Source: Platerodrilus igneus (taxonomy: Eukaryota > Arthropoda > Insecta > Coleoptera > Lycidae). From it: DNA of 64,000 nucleotides. The notes beneath the pieces are model-generated. The model saw nothing but the letters and a program-made list of their open reading frames with translations, was not told where the DNA came from and did no database searches. The position numbers were made by a program, and so were the translations under genes. Where the stretch lies: assembly GCA_036346225.1 (NCBI GenBank), contig JARFIW010001104.1:11124001-11188000 (forward strand), written 5' to 3'. The first letter of the stretch is position 1. Each line of letters starts with the position of its first letter. This document shows positions 9,627 through 20,640 of this stretch, one piece after another.

Positions 9627-11639
9627 GTTTTAAAAGATCAAAAACAGAACCGGAAATTACGTGCAAAAGTTATATTAGTTAATTCATTTTTAAGTATCAC
9701 GTATTAACGAAATTTTATAAATAATTAATGAAATGTAAGTAGGTTTGCAAAGAAATTAAATGGTAGAAGCCAATGCCATTAATTTATTAATTAATTTGAA
9801 TTTAATTGAACGATTATTGATGTATAATTTGCATAAAAGCGTGTAAAAACCCAATGATACCAAGATGAAACGCGTTGCTATCCGACAAATATATCAGTGG
9901 GGTAGAAATACGCCGAACTCTAAATTGTGGAAGTGTTATTTAAAATGTTACGATTGAACACCTGCGTATTTTCTAAATGTCAAGTTCTGTTTAATTTGTA
10001 GATAACAAACAAATTATTCTAAGGATTGTTCAAACTATCGGATGTTTTAGAATGAAATGCTAATGAGAAAGTCCACGTGTAGTAGACAGCGTACAAACAA
10101 CGATATTGATTTTCTACCACTCAAACCAGGTTAGAAAAAGACGTAGAAAACGTATAAGCATGAGACCACAATAGTATAGGAGGGATTTGAGAAACGTCAT
10201 TCGGTCTACGATTGGTCAATATGTTTAGTTTGACTTGATATAGACACGAGGATAGGGTAGCGTAATTTTCTTGAAATATTATAACGAGGTACTGAAATTC
10301 GCGGATTTGAAAATGGGGTTGAGTGCAAAATTGTGGGAATGTGTTGTTGTGAGCAGGATTTCGGATAAATGTGGCCAGGAGAGGTTACATTGGAAAAATA
10401 TAAATACTCTAGAGAGCTAGCACTCGCTCTCTTCTCTTTTAACTTCGTGCCTTATTATTTCGATCGTCCCAAAAGCACGTATGAAAGTTAACACAAGTTG
10501 TAAGTATTATCAAATCATTGAAATTGTATTGCATAGTGGTAGCCTCTTAAATTAAAACGCGGTTTGTGTGCCGAGATTAAAATTTTTTATTGAGGTATCG
10601 CCTAAAATTTTTTAATCAACTCGTGTCGGGACATTAAGTAACGTAGATTACTGTGAAAGAAGTATAATTGAAATAAAATTTGGAATTTGGTTACATCGAG
10701 AAGGCGGCGTTAGCGGATCAACTTAGGTGGAGTTCGTCTAGTAATAGCGAGAAACGACCTGCAGACCAGATAGAAAAATACATGGCATCATCTACAGAGC
10801 GGAAATCTTCTAAAAATTTCCAGGTAACGATTTAAAATTGTGGTTCCTATAAACTGTATATATTGGGGTGGCGTATGAGAGTGTTATTCAAGGTAGTGTG
10901 AATTATTTGCGTATTGAACAGAATATCTGTAAATAACTTTATTACGGTATTCAACTAGAAATTGAAGGTGTCTATAAAGCTTTTAAAACGTTGCATCAGA
11001 ACGTGAAATTTTGTGAAGAGTACATGGCTTTGTTTTTTTTAAATTTTTTTATTCTAAAAGTATGCAAAGTAGAAGGGCATACATTATGCAGAATTAGTTG
11101 GGTTATTATGAGCTCACCATACCCCACAGTTGACTTAGATTATTAAAATAAATAAATAAATTATAAAGAAGGAATTTTAGAGAAGGTATTATTCAAGGTC
11201 CATTTACTCCGAGTACATTTTATGTGTTTGATGATTTTAAAATTAAATACAGGATTTACTGAAGTGTAACGTGAACAATAAAATATGGACAATATTGAAT
11301 TGCATTTGTAAATAGGAATAAATAAAAGATTGTATGTTGATTGTATTTTGTGGTTTTATTGGGAGTGTGCGTGAATGATAAAATATGAGAGTGAATATAG
11401 ATATCCAAAAGGAGGTCCAAATGAGCTAGCCGGAAGCAGTTGAAGAAGGCCATTCAACTGAGGAAGAGAGGAAAACGGGTAAGGATATTTTTTTGGTATT
11501 ATTTAATTTTTGAATTTTCGAGTTTTGAAAATTTTCTATAATTTTCGAAAATATTTTTGTTGGTGAGGATCTTACCCGAGTTCCACAGCATAATTTTGAT
11601 GCCCAAGTCGTGAGGCTCGATTTGTATAAGGTTACACAG

Positions 11640-11641
<2 letters not shown>
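9620..11641 (+). mobile_element. Family C copy 1: ~2-kb (TA)n-bounded noncoding element
   Basis: This unit, bounded by TA tracts on both sides, aligns in the same orientation with 14032-16207 and in reverse with 11708-13733. Shared blocks include GAAATTACGTGCAAAA near the start, TGAACACCTGCGTATTTT, a TTTGAGAAACGTCAtt segment next to CGATTGGT, a TATA box at 10399-10406, GTGAAAGAAGTAT, a CAG|GTAAC splice-donor-like site at 10824, and a terminal block ending CACAGTAA before TA repeats. No protein-coding region is apparent. It is the most diverged of the three copies in its transcribed part. It is probably the 5'/promoter portion of, or a nonautonomous form of, a larger element; the superfamily is unknown to me. 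Confidence 0.65.
10399..10406 (+). promoter_or_regulatory. TATA box of family C copy 1
   Basis: TATAAATA, followed within 40 bases by a pyrimidine-rich stretch (CTCTCTTCTCTTTT). It corresponds in position to TATA boxes in the other two family-C copies. Promoter function is inferred. Confidence 0.45.

Positions 11642-11707
<66 letters not shown>
11642..11707. repeat. (TA)n microsatellite between family C copies 1 and 2
   Basis: A 66-base TA tract with CACAGTAA on its left and TTTGCTGTG on its right, so the same terminus faces it from both sides. Two family-C elements meet here tail to tail. Confidence 0.95.
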
Positions 11708-11710
<3 letters not shown>

Positions 11711-13731
11711 CTGTGATATCCTCCCTCTAACTTCTTGAACTGGGTCCTTTCAACAAAAATTCTAGTCCCACAGATTGGGCGTCATAACGGCTGTGATCCT
11801 CTTTTCGCCTCGGCTGCTCACCTAATGTTATAAACCTCCTCATTCATAAAAACAACACATTCCTACCAAAAACATCAACGTTAACTCTATTTACATCAAT
11901 ATTCAGAATACATTAAAATTTCAAAATTTAAACTCAGCATAAATTTCAGTTTTAAAAGAATTTCAAGATTAATTTTATTATCATTTTAATGTGCATCCAA
12001 AATTAAAGTCCTTGTTGGATGCCTACTAATTAATATAACAATATAAGCAGACCGGAGTCTGAGTATAAAGGAGCATCTACCACCCCTTTACGTTAATTAA
12101 CCAGGTTCGTCTAATTGAGCTCAAAGACATACCCAAATTTTCATCATATTACCGAACATCAAAACTAAATACTCCTTTCTACTTCAATAAGCAAATTTCA
12201 TCTTAAAATTAAAATTTTATGGTTAGTACAATTTCACTAATGTACATTTATAGTAAATCAATTATAAAGTTATTCAACACACACAAAATGTCAAACAAAA
12301 TAGTATAATTTACCTGAAGGTTACTGTCCTCGTAGCTTCAAAGTACATCGTCCCTTTAGTTAATCACACCATTCCAACAGGATTATATTTACGGCTTCTA
12401 ATTCTCAATGCTTTTAAAATTTTCTCCATCACCAGTTGTTTCTGGGCTTTTCCGGAACTCATCTATGTATATCTGACCCTTGTTTCGTGGATCCAGACAC
12501 GTATTTGAACCATTTAATTATTAACACCCCCGAAAAATAGCAAATAACTTCATACTTCTTTCACCAATATACGCCAAAACTGCCTACTTTTGTGTATATA
12601 TTTGTCGTAAATTTTGCTAATTGGTACAGTGAAACTAAATTTTATTACCTTGTATCTACGTGCACTGAAGTACATTCATGTTATCACGTAAATAACCAAC
12701 TATTTTGAATCACTAAAATATATGAGCAAAATTTTAAATTATTTTATCAAACTAACATGCACTGTTTAACATCTTCAATCAAGTCGCGGATGTACGAGCT
12801 TTAACGCATCGAATCGTCAAAAGTCTAAGAGGGCTTGTTTATATTCATCTCGGTATATATAGCAAAAAGCCGCACGCCGCTTTTGTCCTCAAAACGGTAA
12901 TTCTAAAGAATTCCTCATTCTATGTTCCCAGTCTGTCGCTCGCGCGTCGATTTTACGAATTTTCACTCGTCCCATTTAAATCTCAGAAATTTCAACACAT
13001 GGCACGCAAAGCATGTCCGAGAAAAACTAATTAATTTTGTACAGAAATTGTTGTTTCTATCTCTGATATTTGCATCCTATTTTCAACCAATTGTGACCCT
13101 CGTGACGTTGCTTAAATCCCGCCTTTACTATATGTGTCTTTGCTTGACGCATTTCTCTTTCCTTTTCTAACCTGTTCGTATTGGTGCAAATTGATATTCT
13201 TTATTATCGATTATATTTTAGTCCATGTGGACTGTTATCTGGGTTTAATAACCCAGTATCGCACATTCTCGTGAATATTAAGCCCGGTTTCTCCAAGATT
13301 CTTTGAAACTATTAATTATCTACAAAATTTACGCCGTATGTGATATTTAAACTACGAGGTGTTCAAAATAATATTAATTCTCAGAGCTTTATTTTCTGAT
13401 ATTATAATCTTGGGTTTTACAAGTTTCTATAGATATTATCTGTACGTTTTGTTCAATACCGGTTATTTGAAATAGAGTTAATTAAGATAAATTTTGCACG
13501 TAATTTCCATTTGTTTAGGAATAATTACATTACACGCAGAGCTTTTTAATACTGCTTCTTTTGATATAAAGCGTCTTGTACATGATTTAAATCTCTTATG
13601 TTTAATGAAACTCATAAATTTTTATGCTTCACGGTTTTAATAAAGCGTATTATTTAATGAAATTCCTTATACACGGTGTTTAAAATTATTTGATGTGATT
13701 ATTTAATTTTCTACCCTGGTCTAAATATGAG

Positions 13732-13733
<2 letters not shown>
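11708..13733 (-). mobile_element. Family C copy 2, inverted
   Basis: This is the minus-strand partner of copy 3 (14032-16207). Reading its reverse complement gives the same order of landmarks: start TTACTCATATTTAGACCAGG, a TATATATA box (12854-12861), TAGGCAGTTTTGGCGTATA, TTTTTCGGGGGTGTTAAT, AGATGAGTTCCGGAAAAGC, the splice-donor-like CCTTCAGGTAA (donor at 12312-12313), AGGTGAGCAGCCGAGGC, and the end CACAGCAAA before TA repeats. Similarity to copy 3 is high but with many substitutions and indels, so the inversion is not recent. No coding potential is seen. The short plus-strand ORF at 12922-13170 is a chance ORF within the element. Confidence 0.7.
12854..12861 (-). promoter_or_regulatory. TATA box of family C copy 2
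   Basis: TATATATA on the minus strand, about 540 bases upstream of a conserved CAG|GTAA site. It aligns with the TATATAAA of copy 3. Confidence 0.4.
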
Positions 13734-13782
<49 letters not shown>

Positions 13783-13979
13783 TAGGTTGAATAGTTAAAC
13801 GAGCATTCCACACACAAGCGAAAATGGCACCTCGACAAAACACAAAACAACCGTTTCATTTGATTTCTGTGAGCAGAAATAAGTTTTCTATATTAATACA
13901 ACATTTATTTCTGTAATTAATTCCACAATTATACATTATTAACTGGCAAAAACGACAGCATACACAACAATTACTTCTT

Positions 13980-14031
<52 letters not shown>
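13734..14031. repeat. Spacer between the inverted family-C copies, with two (TA)n tracts
   Basis: TA tracts at 13734-13780 and 13983-14031 flank a roughly 200-bp AT-rich unique segment (13781-13982). They are bordered outside by mirror copies of GAGTAATATA and TATTACTC. This is the loop of a giant inverted repeat. The 200-bp segment resembles nothing else in the window. Confidence 0.85.
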
Positions 14032-14032
<1 letters not shown>

Positions 14033-16205
14033 CTCATATTTAGACCAGGGTAGAAAATTAATTAATTACATCAAATAATTTTAATCACCGTGTATAAGGA
14101 ATTTTATTAGATAATACACATTATTAAAAAAAACCGTGGAGAATAAAAATTCATTCGTTTCATTAAAAATAAGAGATTTAAATTATTTACAAGACGCTTT
14201 CTATAAAAAAGAAGCAGTATTAAAATGCTCAACGTGTAATTTAATTATTCCGAGTAAAGAAACAAATGGAAATTACGTGCAAAATTTATATTAATTGATT
14301 CAAGTTTGGGTAACGAGTATTAAACAAAATGTACAGATAATAATTGAATATTTGATTAGGATTCACTAAAAATTAAAGGGTATTATTTTAATTGGAGTTA
14401 ATTGAACCATTAGTAACATATAATATGTATAAAAGCTTGTAAAAACCCAATAATATTCAAATCGTAGAAGTGTTATTTAGAAGTATTATGTTTGAACACC
14501 TGCGTATTTTTAAATGTTTTATGTTCTGCGTAAATTTGGCAGATAACAAATGGTTACAGAGAATGTTGGAGAAACCGTCGCTTAATATTTACGGGAAATG
14601 CTAATAAGGTGGGTTATTTCACAGTCCACGTGGATTGAAAATAACCGATACTAAAGAATATCGATTTGTACCACTCGGAACAGGGTAGATAGAGACGGAT
14701 AATATGCGCAAGACAGAGACACATATAGTAAAAGGCGTGATTTGAGCAACGTCACTGGGTTGCGATTGGTTGAAAATAAGAGGCAAACATGAGAGGTAAA
14801 AATAACATTTTTGTAGAAAAATTAATTAGTTATTCTCAGACGCTGCGAGCCGTGTGGAAATTTCTGAGATTTAACTAGTGCGAGTGCAAATTTAATAAGA
14901 ACCGACGCACGGGCGGTCGAGATGGGAACATAGTACGCGAAATTCTAGAAACTGGCCGTTTTGGGGACCAAACCGACAGACAGGCTAACCATTATATAAA
15001 CCCGGACTTTAAACAGTTTGGCTCTCTTAGATTTTCGATTTGATTCAATGCGTTAAACAGTGCTCTTTAGTTTTCCGATTTTGATTGAATAATTTAAACA
15101 GTTTGCTCGTATATTTTGGTGATTTAAAACAGTTTGTTCTTTACGTGCTACAATGAAAGTAATTTAGTGCACTTAGAAAAGAAGATACAAGGTAATAAAG
15201 TCTAGTATCACTGTACCAATTATTCAAATTTGCAACGACAAATGAATACACAAAAGTAGGCAGTTTTGGCGTATAGCGTGAAAGAAGTATGAATTTCTTT
15301 GCTATTTTTCGGGGGTGTTAATGATTAAGTGGTTCGTGGACGTGACTGGATCCACAAAACAAGATACAGATATACACAGATGAGTTCCGGAAAAGCACTG
15401 AAACAACTTTAGATGGATGGTGGGGTAGAAAATTTTAAAGGCGACCAGCAATACGAGGACCTAAACATAACCCAGTTGGATTGTTGTGATTAACAGAGGA
15501 CGATGTACATTGGAGCCACGAGTGCATTAACCTTCAGGTAACTTATGTTTTGTTGTTCGATTTTTGATGTTTTGGTATGTGTTGAATAACTTTATAATTT
15601 ATTTACTTAAAATGGACAGTAGTGAAGTTGTACTAACAACAAAATTTTAATTTTAAGGTGAAATTTTCTTGTTTAAGTAGAAAGGGGTATTTAGTATTTA
15701 TGATCTTGATTATGATGAAAATTTGGGTATGTCTTTGAGCTCAATTAGACGAACCTGGTTAATTAACGTAAAGGGGTGGGAGATGCTCCCTTTGTACTCA
15801 GGCTCAGGTCTGCATATATTGTTATATTAATTAGTAGGCATCCTAAAAGGACTTTAATTATGGATGCACATTAAAATGATAATAAATTTAATCTTGAAGT
15901 TTTCTGATACTGAAATTTATGCTGAAATTTAATTTTGAAATTTTAATGTATTATGAATATTGATGTAAATAGAGTTAACGTTGATGTTTGTGGTAGGAAT
16001 GTATTTGTTTTTTTATGAATGAGGATGAAAGTTTAACTAGGTGAGCAGCCGAGGCAGAAAAGAGTAAAGAGGCGATTAACAGAAGAAAGTCAACGGACCA
16101 GTTAATTTAAAAAGTTTCACAGCATTCTTGACGCGCCAATCTGAGGGACTCGATTTAAAAACCTTAGTTTAAGATTAATGAAGAGGCTTTTTGTAGGTTT
16201 CACAG

Positions 16206-16207
<2 letters not shown>
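14032..16207 (+). mobile_element. Family C copy 3
   Basis: The right arm of the giant inverted repeat, and a direct relative of copy 1. In order it holds: TACTCATATTTAGACCAGGG; AAACAAATGGAAATTACGTG; GTTTGAACACCTGCGTATTT; an inverted-CCAAT-like GATTGGTTG (14765); TATATAAA (14993-15000) with three nearby variants of TTTAAACAGTTTG; GTAGGCAGTTTTGGCGTAT; TTTTTCGGGGGTGTTAATG; the conserved CCTTCAGGTAAC; GGTGAGCAGCCGAGGC; and CACAGCAA before TA repeats. The layout suggests a promoter, a noncoding first exon of about 500 bases with a splice donor, intron-like sequence and a fixed terminus. No coding region is seen. Confidence 0.7.
14993..15000 (+). promoter_or_regulatory. TATA box of family C copy 3
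   Basis: TATATAAA is the clearest of the three equivalent TATA boxes. A CAG|GTAA donor-like site lies at 15535-15540. Confidence 0.45.

Positions 16208-16256
<49 letters not shown>
16208..16256. repeat. (TA)n microsatellite ending family C copy 3
   Basis: A TA tract directly after CACAGCAA. Confidence 0.95.
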
Positions 16257-16257
<1 letters not shown>

Positions 16258-16899
16258 CAAGCTAAACCAATTTAATTAAATAGAATTTTTTTGCTTAATT
16301 CTTTTATTATTAAAAATTCAAAGGAAATGTCTTGGTTCTTAATAAGCAAAAGATTAACTCTGTCTAATGATAACAAGTACCCTGAGTGTATATATTTTTG
16401 GAACTTAAAACCAAATATATTATTTATTGGTGAATATTTTTAAGGACACAAACGGTGTCCCTGTTGAGCACTTGTTTGTTCACAGGATATGCATAGACAT
16501 CTGTAATACATCTGGTAAGTGACATTTTGCTAAGTGCTTTGCAAGGTTGATATTTAGGTTTTGTGGCTACATAAGCAATGTAAACTTCAGGTTTCCGCAT
16601 TCCCCTAATACAAATTACATGTATCTTCGTATGTTGTTGTGTTGAAAAATACAGTGGCGCTCTTTATCTATATTTTTGGCCATTTGTCAACCCATGACCC
16701 AAGCTCATGATCCACCCAGAGCTAACACTCTACTAGCCGTTTATCTCTAATGAGTTTTTCTTTTCCTCAAGCCGTTTTTCATCCAACTTTACCTTGGGCT
16801 TCCTTTATTAATAAGAAATTCTCGACCTGGTGATATCAGGTAAGGTAGGCATTTATGGTCTATGGAGGTCCAATTTGCTATCTGATATTAGCAAGGGAT
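16257..16899. other. ORP intron, no element recognised
   Basis: Noncoding sequence. No gene or repeat is recognised before the mariner-like remnant. Confidence 0.4.
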
Positions 16900-17780
16900 T
16901 TATTTAGTTTGCACCGGTTCGGTGAAAGATAAAAAAAGTGAAAAATACAGTCGTAGCTGTCGTTCACAAGAAAATATTGATTTGGTTCGTGATAGTGTTG
17001 CTGAAGATCCTAAAATGTCCATTAGACGACGTTCACAACAAGTTGGACTTAATGGATCAACAACATGGCGTATTTTCAACTAGGTGGCTATGTTAATAAA
17101 CAAAAAAAAAATCTGGGGTGAGGAAAATCCACGAATTATTCATGAAAAACCTATGCATTCTAAACGAGTTACTGTTCGGTGTGCATTATGGTCAGGTGGT
17201 GTAATTGGACCTTACTTCTTTGAAAATGCTGCTGGTGAATGAAGCTGTAACTGTCAATGGTGATCGATATCGTCGGATGATAACCTAATTTTTGTGGCCT
17301 GAATTAATGAATATTGATCTAGAGGATATTTGGTTTCAACAGGATGGCGCTACATCTCACTCTGCACAAGAAACAATTGCTTTATTGAGAGAAAATTTTC
17401 CTGGACGTGTAATCTCAAGAAACGGTGATGTTAATTGGCCACCAAGATAATGTGATTTGACTCCATTAGACTATTTTCTTTGGGGTTATGTGAAAAGTCA
17501 GGTTTATAAAAACAATCCACAATCGATTCCTGCTTTGAAAGATGAAATTATTGGTGTCATTGGTGAGATAGAGCCTCAACTATGTCAAAATGTCATTGAA
17601 ATTTTTAACAAAAGAGTGGATGTCTGTGGAGCTGCAAGAGGAGGCCATTTGGCAGATATTATTTTTCGCATATAAATGTCATTAGTGATACTTCAATTAC
17701 CAATAGAAAGTTTTTGTAAATAAATACAAATTATGTGTCTTATTTATTGTTAAAAAACGCGCAATTTGAAACACCCTTTA
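16900..17780 (+). pseudogene. Mariner-like transposase remnant (C-terminal DDE part)
   Basis: Reading across frames gives an N-terminal piece (SQENIDLVRDSVAEDPKMSI), a catalytic block with WFQQDGATSHSA (the second catalytic Asp in QDGA), and then NGDVNWPP followed by a stop where Arg-Ser-Cys is usual. Next come CDLTPLDYFLWGYVKSQVY (third acidic position), GEIEPQLCQNV and GGHLADIIFRI, with a natural stop at 17673. Internal stops and a deletion between the N-terminal and catalytic parts (near 17085-17120) make it inactive. Downstream, GAAACACCCTTTATAA (to about 17782) resembles a decayed terminus of the CAGGGTGTTTC type. It is of the same broad transposon type as the fold-back element at 5.7-8.0 kb, and lies inside the ORP intron. 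Confidence 0.85.
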
Positions 17781-18167
17781 TAACAAACAAGAAAATCGTA
17801 CACATTCAAGTCGTTTGCACCAAAATAGTTCAAACTTATTATTATTGAAAATTTTTTAAATAAACAACAGGCATCTGAAAATAAATACATCACGACATAT
17901 TATTTCATTTAAATGCATTTTTACTTATGGTTATGTTTAACAAAATCGTTTAAAAATCACAGCAATAATAGTAATTATATAAAGTAACCCCCCTTTATAT
18001 TTTACAATTAAATAATCGCATTTTTTTATATTTTTATTTGGACCGCTATTTTTTTGTCCACATGCATACTGTAAGATAAAAGAGCAGTAATAGGTAGCAT
18101 TGTTTTTCTACCATTTCTAAGTGGTCTATTACTAATTCATTTACTGTAACATCTCACAAAAACTTAC
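17781..18167. other. ORP intron next to exon 1
   Basis: Noncoding. It begins with the exon-1 splice donor GTAAGT, read on the minus strand at 18162-18167. Confidence 0.6.
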
Positions 18168-18449
18168 CTTGTGCCACCCTTTAAGTGGCCATTTTCGTTT
18201 CTTATGTAGAAAGCCCTTAAACAATTGGGGTTTTTTATCAAATCTTTGTCCTTCCTTTAAACCCTCAACAACTTCCCACTCAGAATCTCTTCGTCTGTCC
18301 GCTTTTCGAGGTTGTAACTGTGGTACATTTTCTGTGGCACTTTCAGCACTGAGACTATTTGTATCACCACTGGCATCAGAATCGATGGCTATATTAGTAC
18401 TGCTTAATTTTAATTTTTTGTCCATGCCTGAATAATTTAACTTGAAAAT
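18168..18449 (-). CDS. Oxysterol-binding protein-related protein, first coding exon
   Basis: The minus-strand ATG at 18425 begins 86 codons: a Ser/Asp-rich N-terminus, a basic RKADRRRDSEWEVVEGLKEG stretch, and then FLHKKRKWPLKGWHK, the first beta strands of an ORP3/6/7-family PH domain. The exon stops at GTAAGT in phase 0, and the next exon (8508) resumes with RYFVL, exactly as the domain requires. Upstream of the ATG are 24 bases of leader and then a pyrimidine-rich acceptor ending in AG at 18450-18451, so at least one noncoding 5' exon lies farther toward higher coordinates; I could not locate it. The ORF continues eight codons past the donor, but those are intronic. The family acts in lipid transfer at membrane contact sites. 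Confidence 0.88.
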
Positions 18450-18985
18450 CTAAAAACAAAAATGTATTTAAAAGTGACTATAAAATAAAGTTCAATTATG
18501 TACTTCTAAATGATTTGAAATGTTGCACGACAGCAATTCTAAGATCCCATGTAATTATATTGTCATCGTGTTATGTATTATTAATTATTATTCTAAAACC
18601 CATCAGGAACATTGTAAATAATGCAACTTCATCCTAATATAGAATTTTAATCTTTCATTCTGAAATCACCTCCAATTCCGAACACGAATAGAAATTGTAA
18701 ATATTAAACCAATAAAGTGACGTTTATAAATAAAAATTACCACCCTAGCCACATTGCAAACATAAAAAACATACGATTGGCAAACTATTTAGTTTCTCGT
18801 CTAGCGTATATGAAAATGAATCATATTTGCCCTAAAAATGTGACTGAAAGTAAACCTTTGCGGCTCTAGGGTCGCTAAACTCATAACAGCATGATTATGT
18901 AGGTTTTTCACAATCTAGACACCTATGACTATCATTGAGATTCATTTATTGCGACTTTGACGTTTCAAATAATTTTTCATTTAAC
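18450..18985. other. 5' intron or upstream region of the ORP gene
   Basis: It starts with a splice acceptor on the minus strand. I see no further gene in it. It ends at the leader of the Crypton element. Confidence 0.4.
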
Positions 18986-19089
18986 CTCGGCGTCGGTGTA
19001 GTGTTAATGAAAGTTTCGAATAAAAATATAAAATAATCATACATGAGTAGTGAATAATTGTAATTCTAACTGAATAACTGTTAGTGAAA

Positions 19090-20033
19090 ATGAATGGTAA
19101 TTTAGACAGTGATGATGACGAAGAATTTACAAGTATTCCGCCGGACTTGCAAGAAGAAGCGAGCAATGCTTCTTTAAATCTTTTACCGAAAAAGTCTAGA
19201 GAACGGTACGAAAAATACTATGAATTATTTAATAAATGGAAAAAGAATAAAAAAGCTTAAAATGTAACAGAAAATGTTTTACTTGCGTATTTATCAGAAA
19301 GATCGAAACGTGTAAATGAAGCTATTCTATGGTCAGAATTTTCAATGCTAAAACGCACTTTTAAAGTCAAAGAAAATATTAATTTTGATAATTATCATAA
19401 AGTTCGAGCATTTTTGAAACAAAATTCTGTAAACTACGTTCCCAAAAAATCTAAAATTTTGACTCGAGAACAATGTATTCAATTTTTTAAGGAGGCAGAT
19501 GATTCGGAATATATATAATGATAAAGGTATACGAATAAAATTATTGTAAATTTTTTTAGATTAATATTACATTGTAGGTTTCTCTTATTATGGGAGTATA
19601 CGGAGCTTGTCGCCGAAATGAGTTGACGAATATGAAACTTGACCACATTGATAATAGAGGAGACGTATTGATTGTTACGGTTCCACAAACCAAAAATAAT
19701 ATTACAAGAACATTTACAGTCACAAACACTACAGTTGATGGACTGAATCTAATTACAATATACAACAAATATCTTTCTATTAGACCTCCCCACATTACTC
19801 ATAATCGCATATTCATTTATTACAAAAATAATAAATGTACAATACAACCGATCGGAAAAAATGTATTTAGCAAAATTCCAAGCAATATAGTCACCTTTTT
19901 GAAATTGCTTGAACCTAGTACATACACAGGCCATTGCTTCTGCCGTAGTTCTGCAACTCTACTAGCTAATGCTGGAAGTAATTTAATAATATTTAAGAAA
20001 CATGGAGGATGGCGTTCTTCTGCAATTGCTGAA

Positions 20034-20080
<47 letters not shown>

Positions 20081-20360
20081 TGATTGCTTATCAAATAAGA
20101 TTAAAATTTCTCAAAAAAGCCTAACAAACCAAGAACATCAGCAGCCTAATACCAGCACAAATAACGCAATTGGCATGTTAAATGCTTTAAACCAAATAAA
20201 TAAAATACCAGTTAATGTAGATAGACCGTCAACGTCATCGATAAAAATAAGTCACCATGCTACCAGCACCTCAAATACTTACCAAGTGCCTACAAATTCT
20301 GGCATTACTATCCATAATAATGCTCAAGGGATAATTAATATCAATTACTATAATAAATAA
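19090..20360 (+). pseudogene. Crypton tyrosine recombinase, broken
   Basis: The reading starts at ATG 19090 (MNGNLDSDDDEEFTSIPPDL) and meets a stop after WKKNKKA, near 19258. It continues in frame through SKILTREQCIQFFKEADDSEY, then has a 2-base TA insertion near 19511-19516 that shifts the frame before IMIK. A 51-base GT-AG intron (19527-19577) is followed by VSLIMGVYGACRRNELTNMK, with the first catalytic Arg in the ACRRNEL motif. The HxxR motif reads GHCFCRSSATLLAN; relatives have GHSFRRTSAT, so the catalytic Arg position is Cys here. KHGGWRSSAIAEGY keeps the probable Tyr nucleophile. Immediately after it a TA microsatellite is expanded in frame, and about 90 tail residues follow. Family enzymes cut and rejoin DNA through a Tyr-DNA intermediate; this copy looks inactive. 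Confidence 0.85.
20036..20078. repeat. (TA)n expansion inside the Crypton recombinase
   Basis: A TA tract immediately following the GGATAT that encodes Gly-Tyr of the active-site motif. It encodes alternating Ile and Tyr and keeps the reading frame open to the downstream GDCLSNKIK. Confidence 0.9.
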
Positions 20361-20440
20361 ATACGTAAAATGTTATTAACCTTCTTTATTTTGTGATATT
20401 CTTCCTATCTTTTTCTTTAATGCTAGGCAAAAAACAGTTT

Positions 20441-20562
20441 TGTGTCACATAAGCAAAAATGCATTAGCAGGCCTTAGCTATCAGCTGCCCTCGCTCGCTT
20501 CGTTCGCTCAGGCATATAATAGCTGCGTGCTGCTAATGCTCACTTTCTGCCCTTGTGACACA
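20441..20562. repeat. ~120-bp hairpin with TGTGTCACA / TGTGACACA ends
   Basis: The ends are TGTGTCACATAAG and CTTGTGACACA. Inside are GCATTAGCAG and CTGCTAATGC, then TAGCT/AGCTA blocks around a CG-rich loop (CTCGCTCGCTTCGTTCGCTC). It could be a MITE inserted just behind the Crypton gene or the Crypton's own 3' structured end. Confidence 0.7.
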
Positions 20563-20640
20563 ATATACTATATAACACTCATGCTTGTTTATAAAGAACC
20601 TCTACTCAACAGAAAAAAATAATAAAATTAAAAATTTGTT

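Larger units (their letters stand above)
18986..20640 (+). mobile_element. Crypton-type tyrosine-recombinase transposon (approximate ends)
   Basis: The element is defined by its tyrosine recombinase gene (19090-20360), a short leader and a 3' region with a strong hairpin (20441-20562). Cryptons lack terminal inverted repeats, so the ends cannot be fixed by eye. It lies between the divergent ORP and glutathione synthetase genes, or in the 5' intron of the former. Confidence 0.6.

Noticed and set aside
12922..13170. 82-codon plus-strand ORF
   Set aside because: It lies in family-C copy 2, and the corresponding region of copy 3 is not open.
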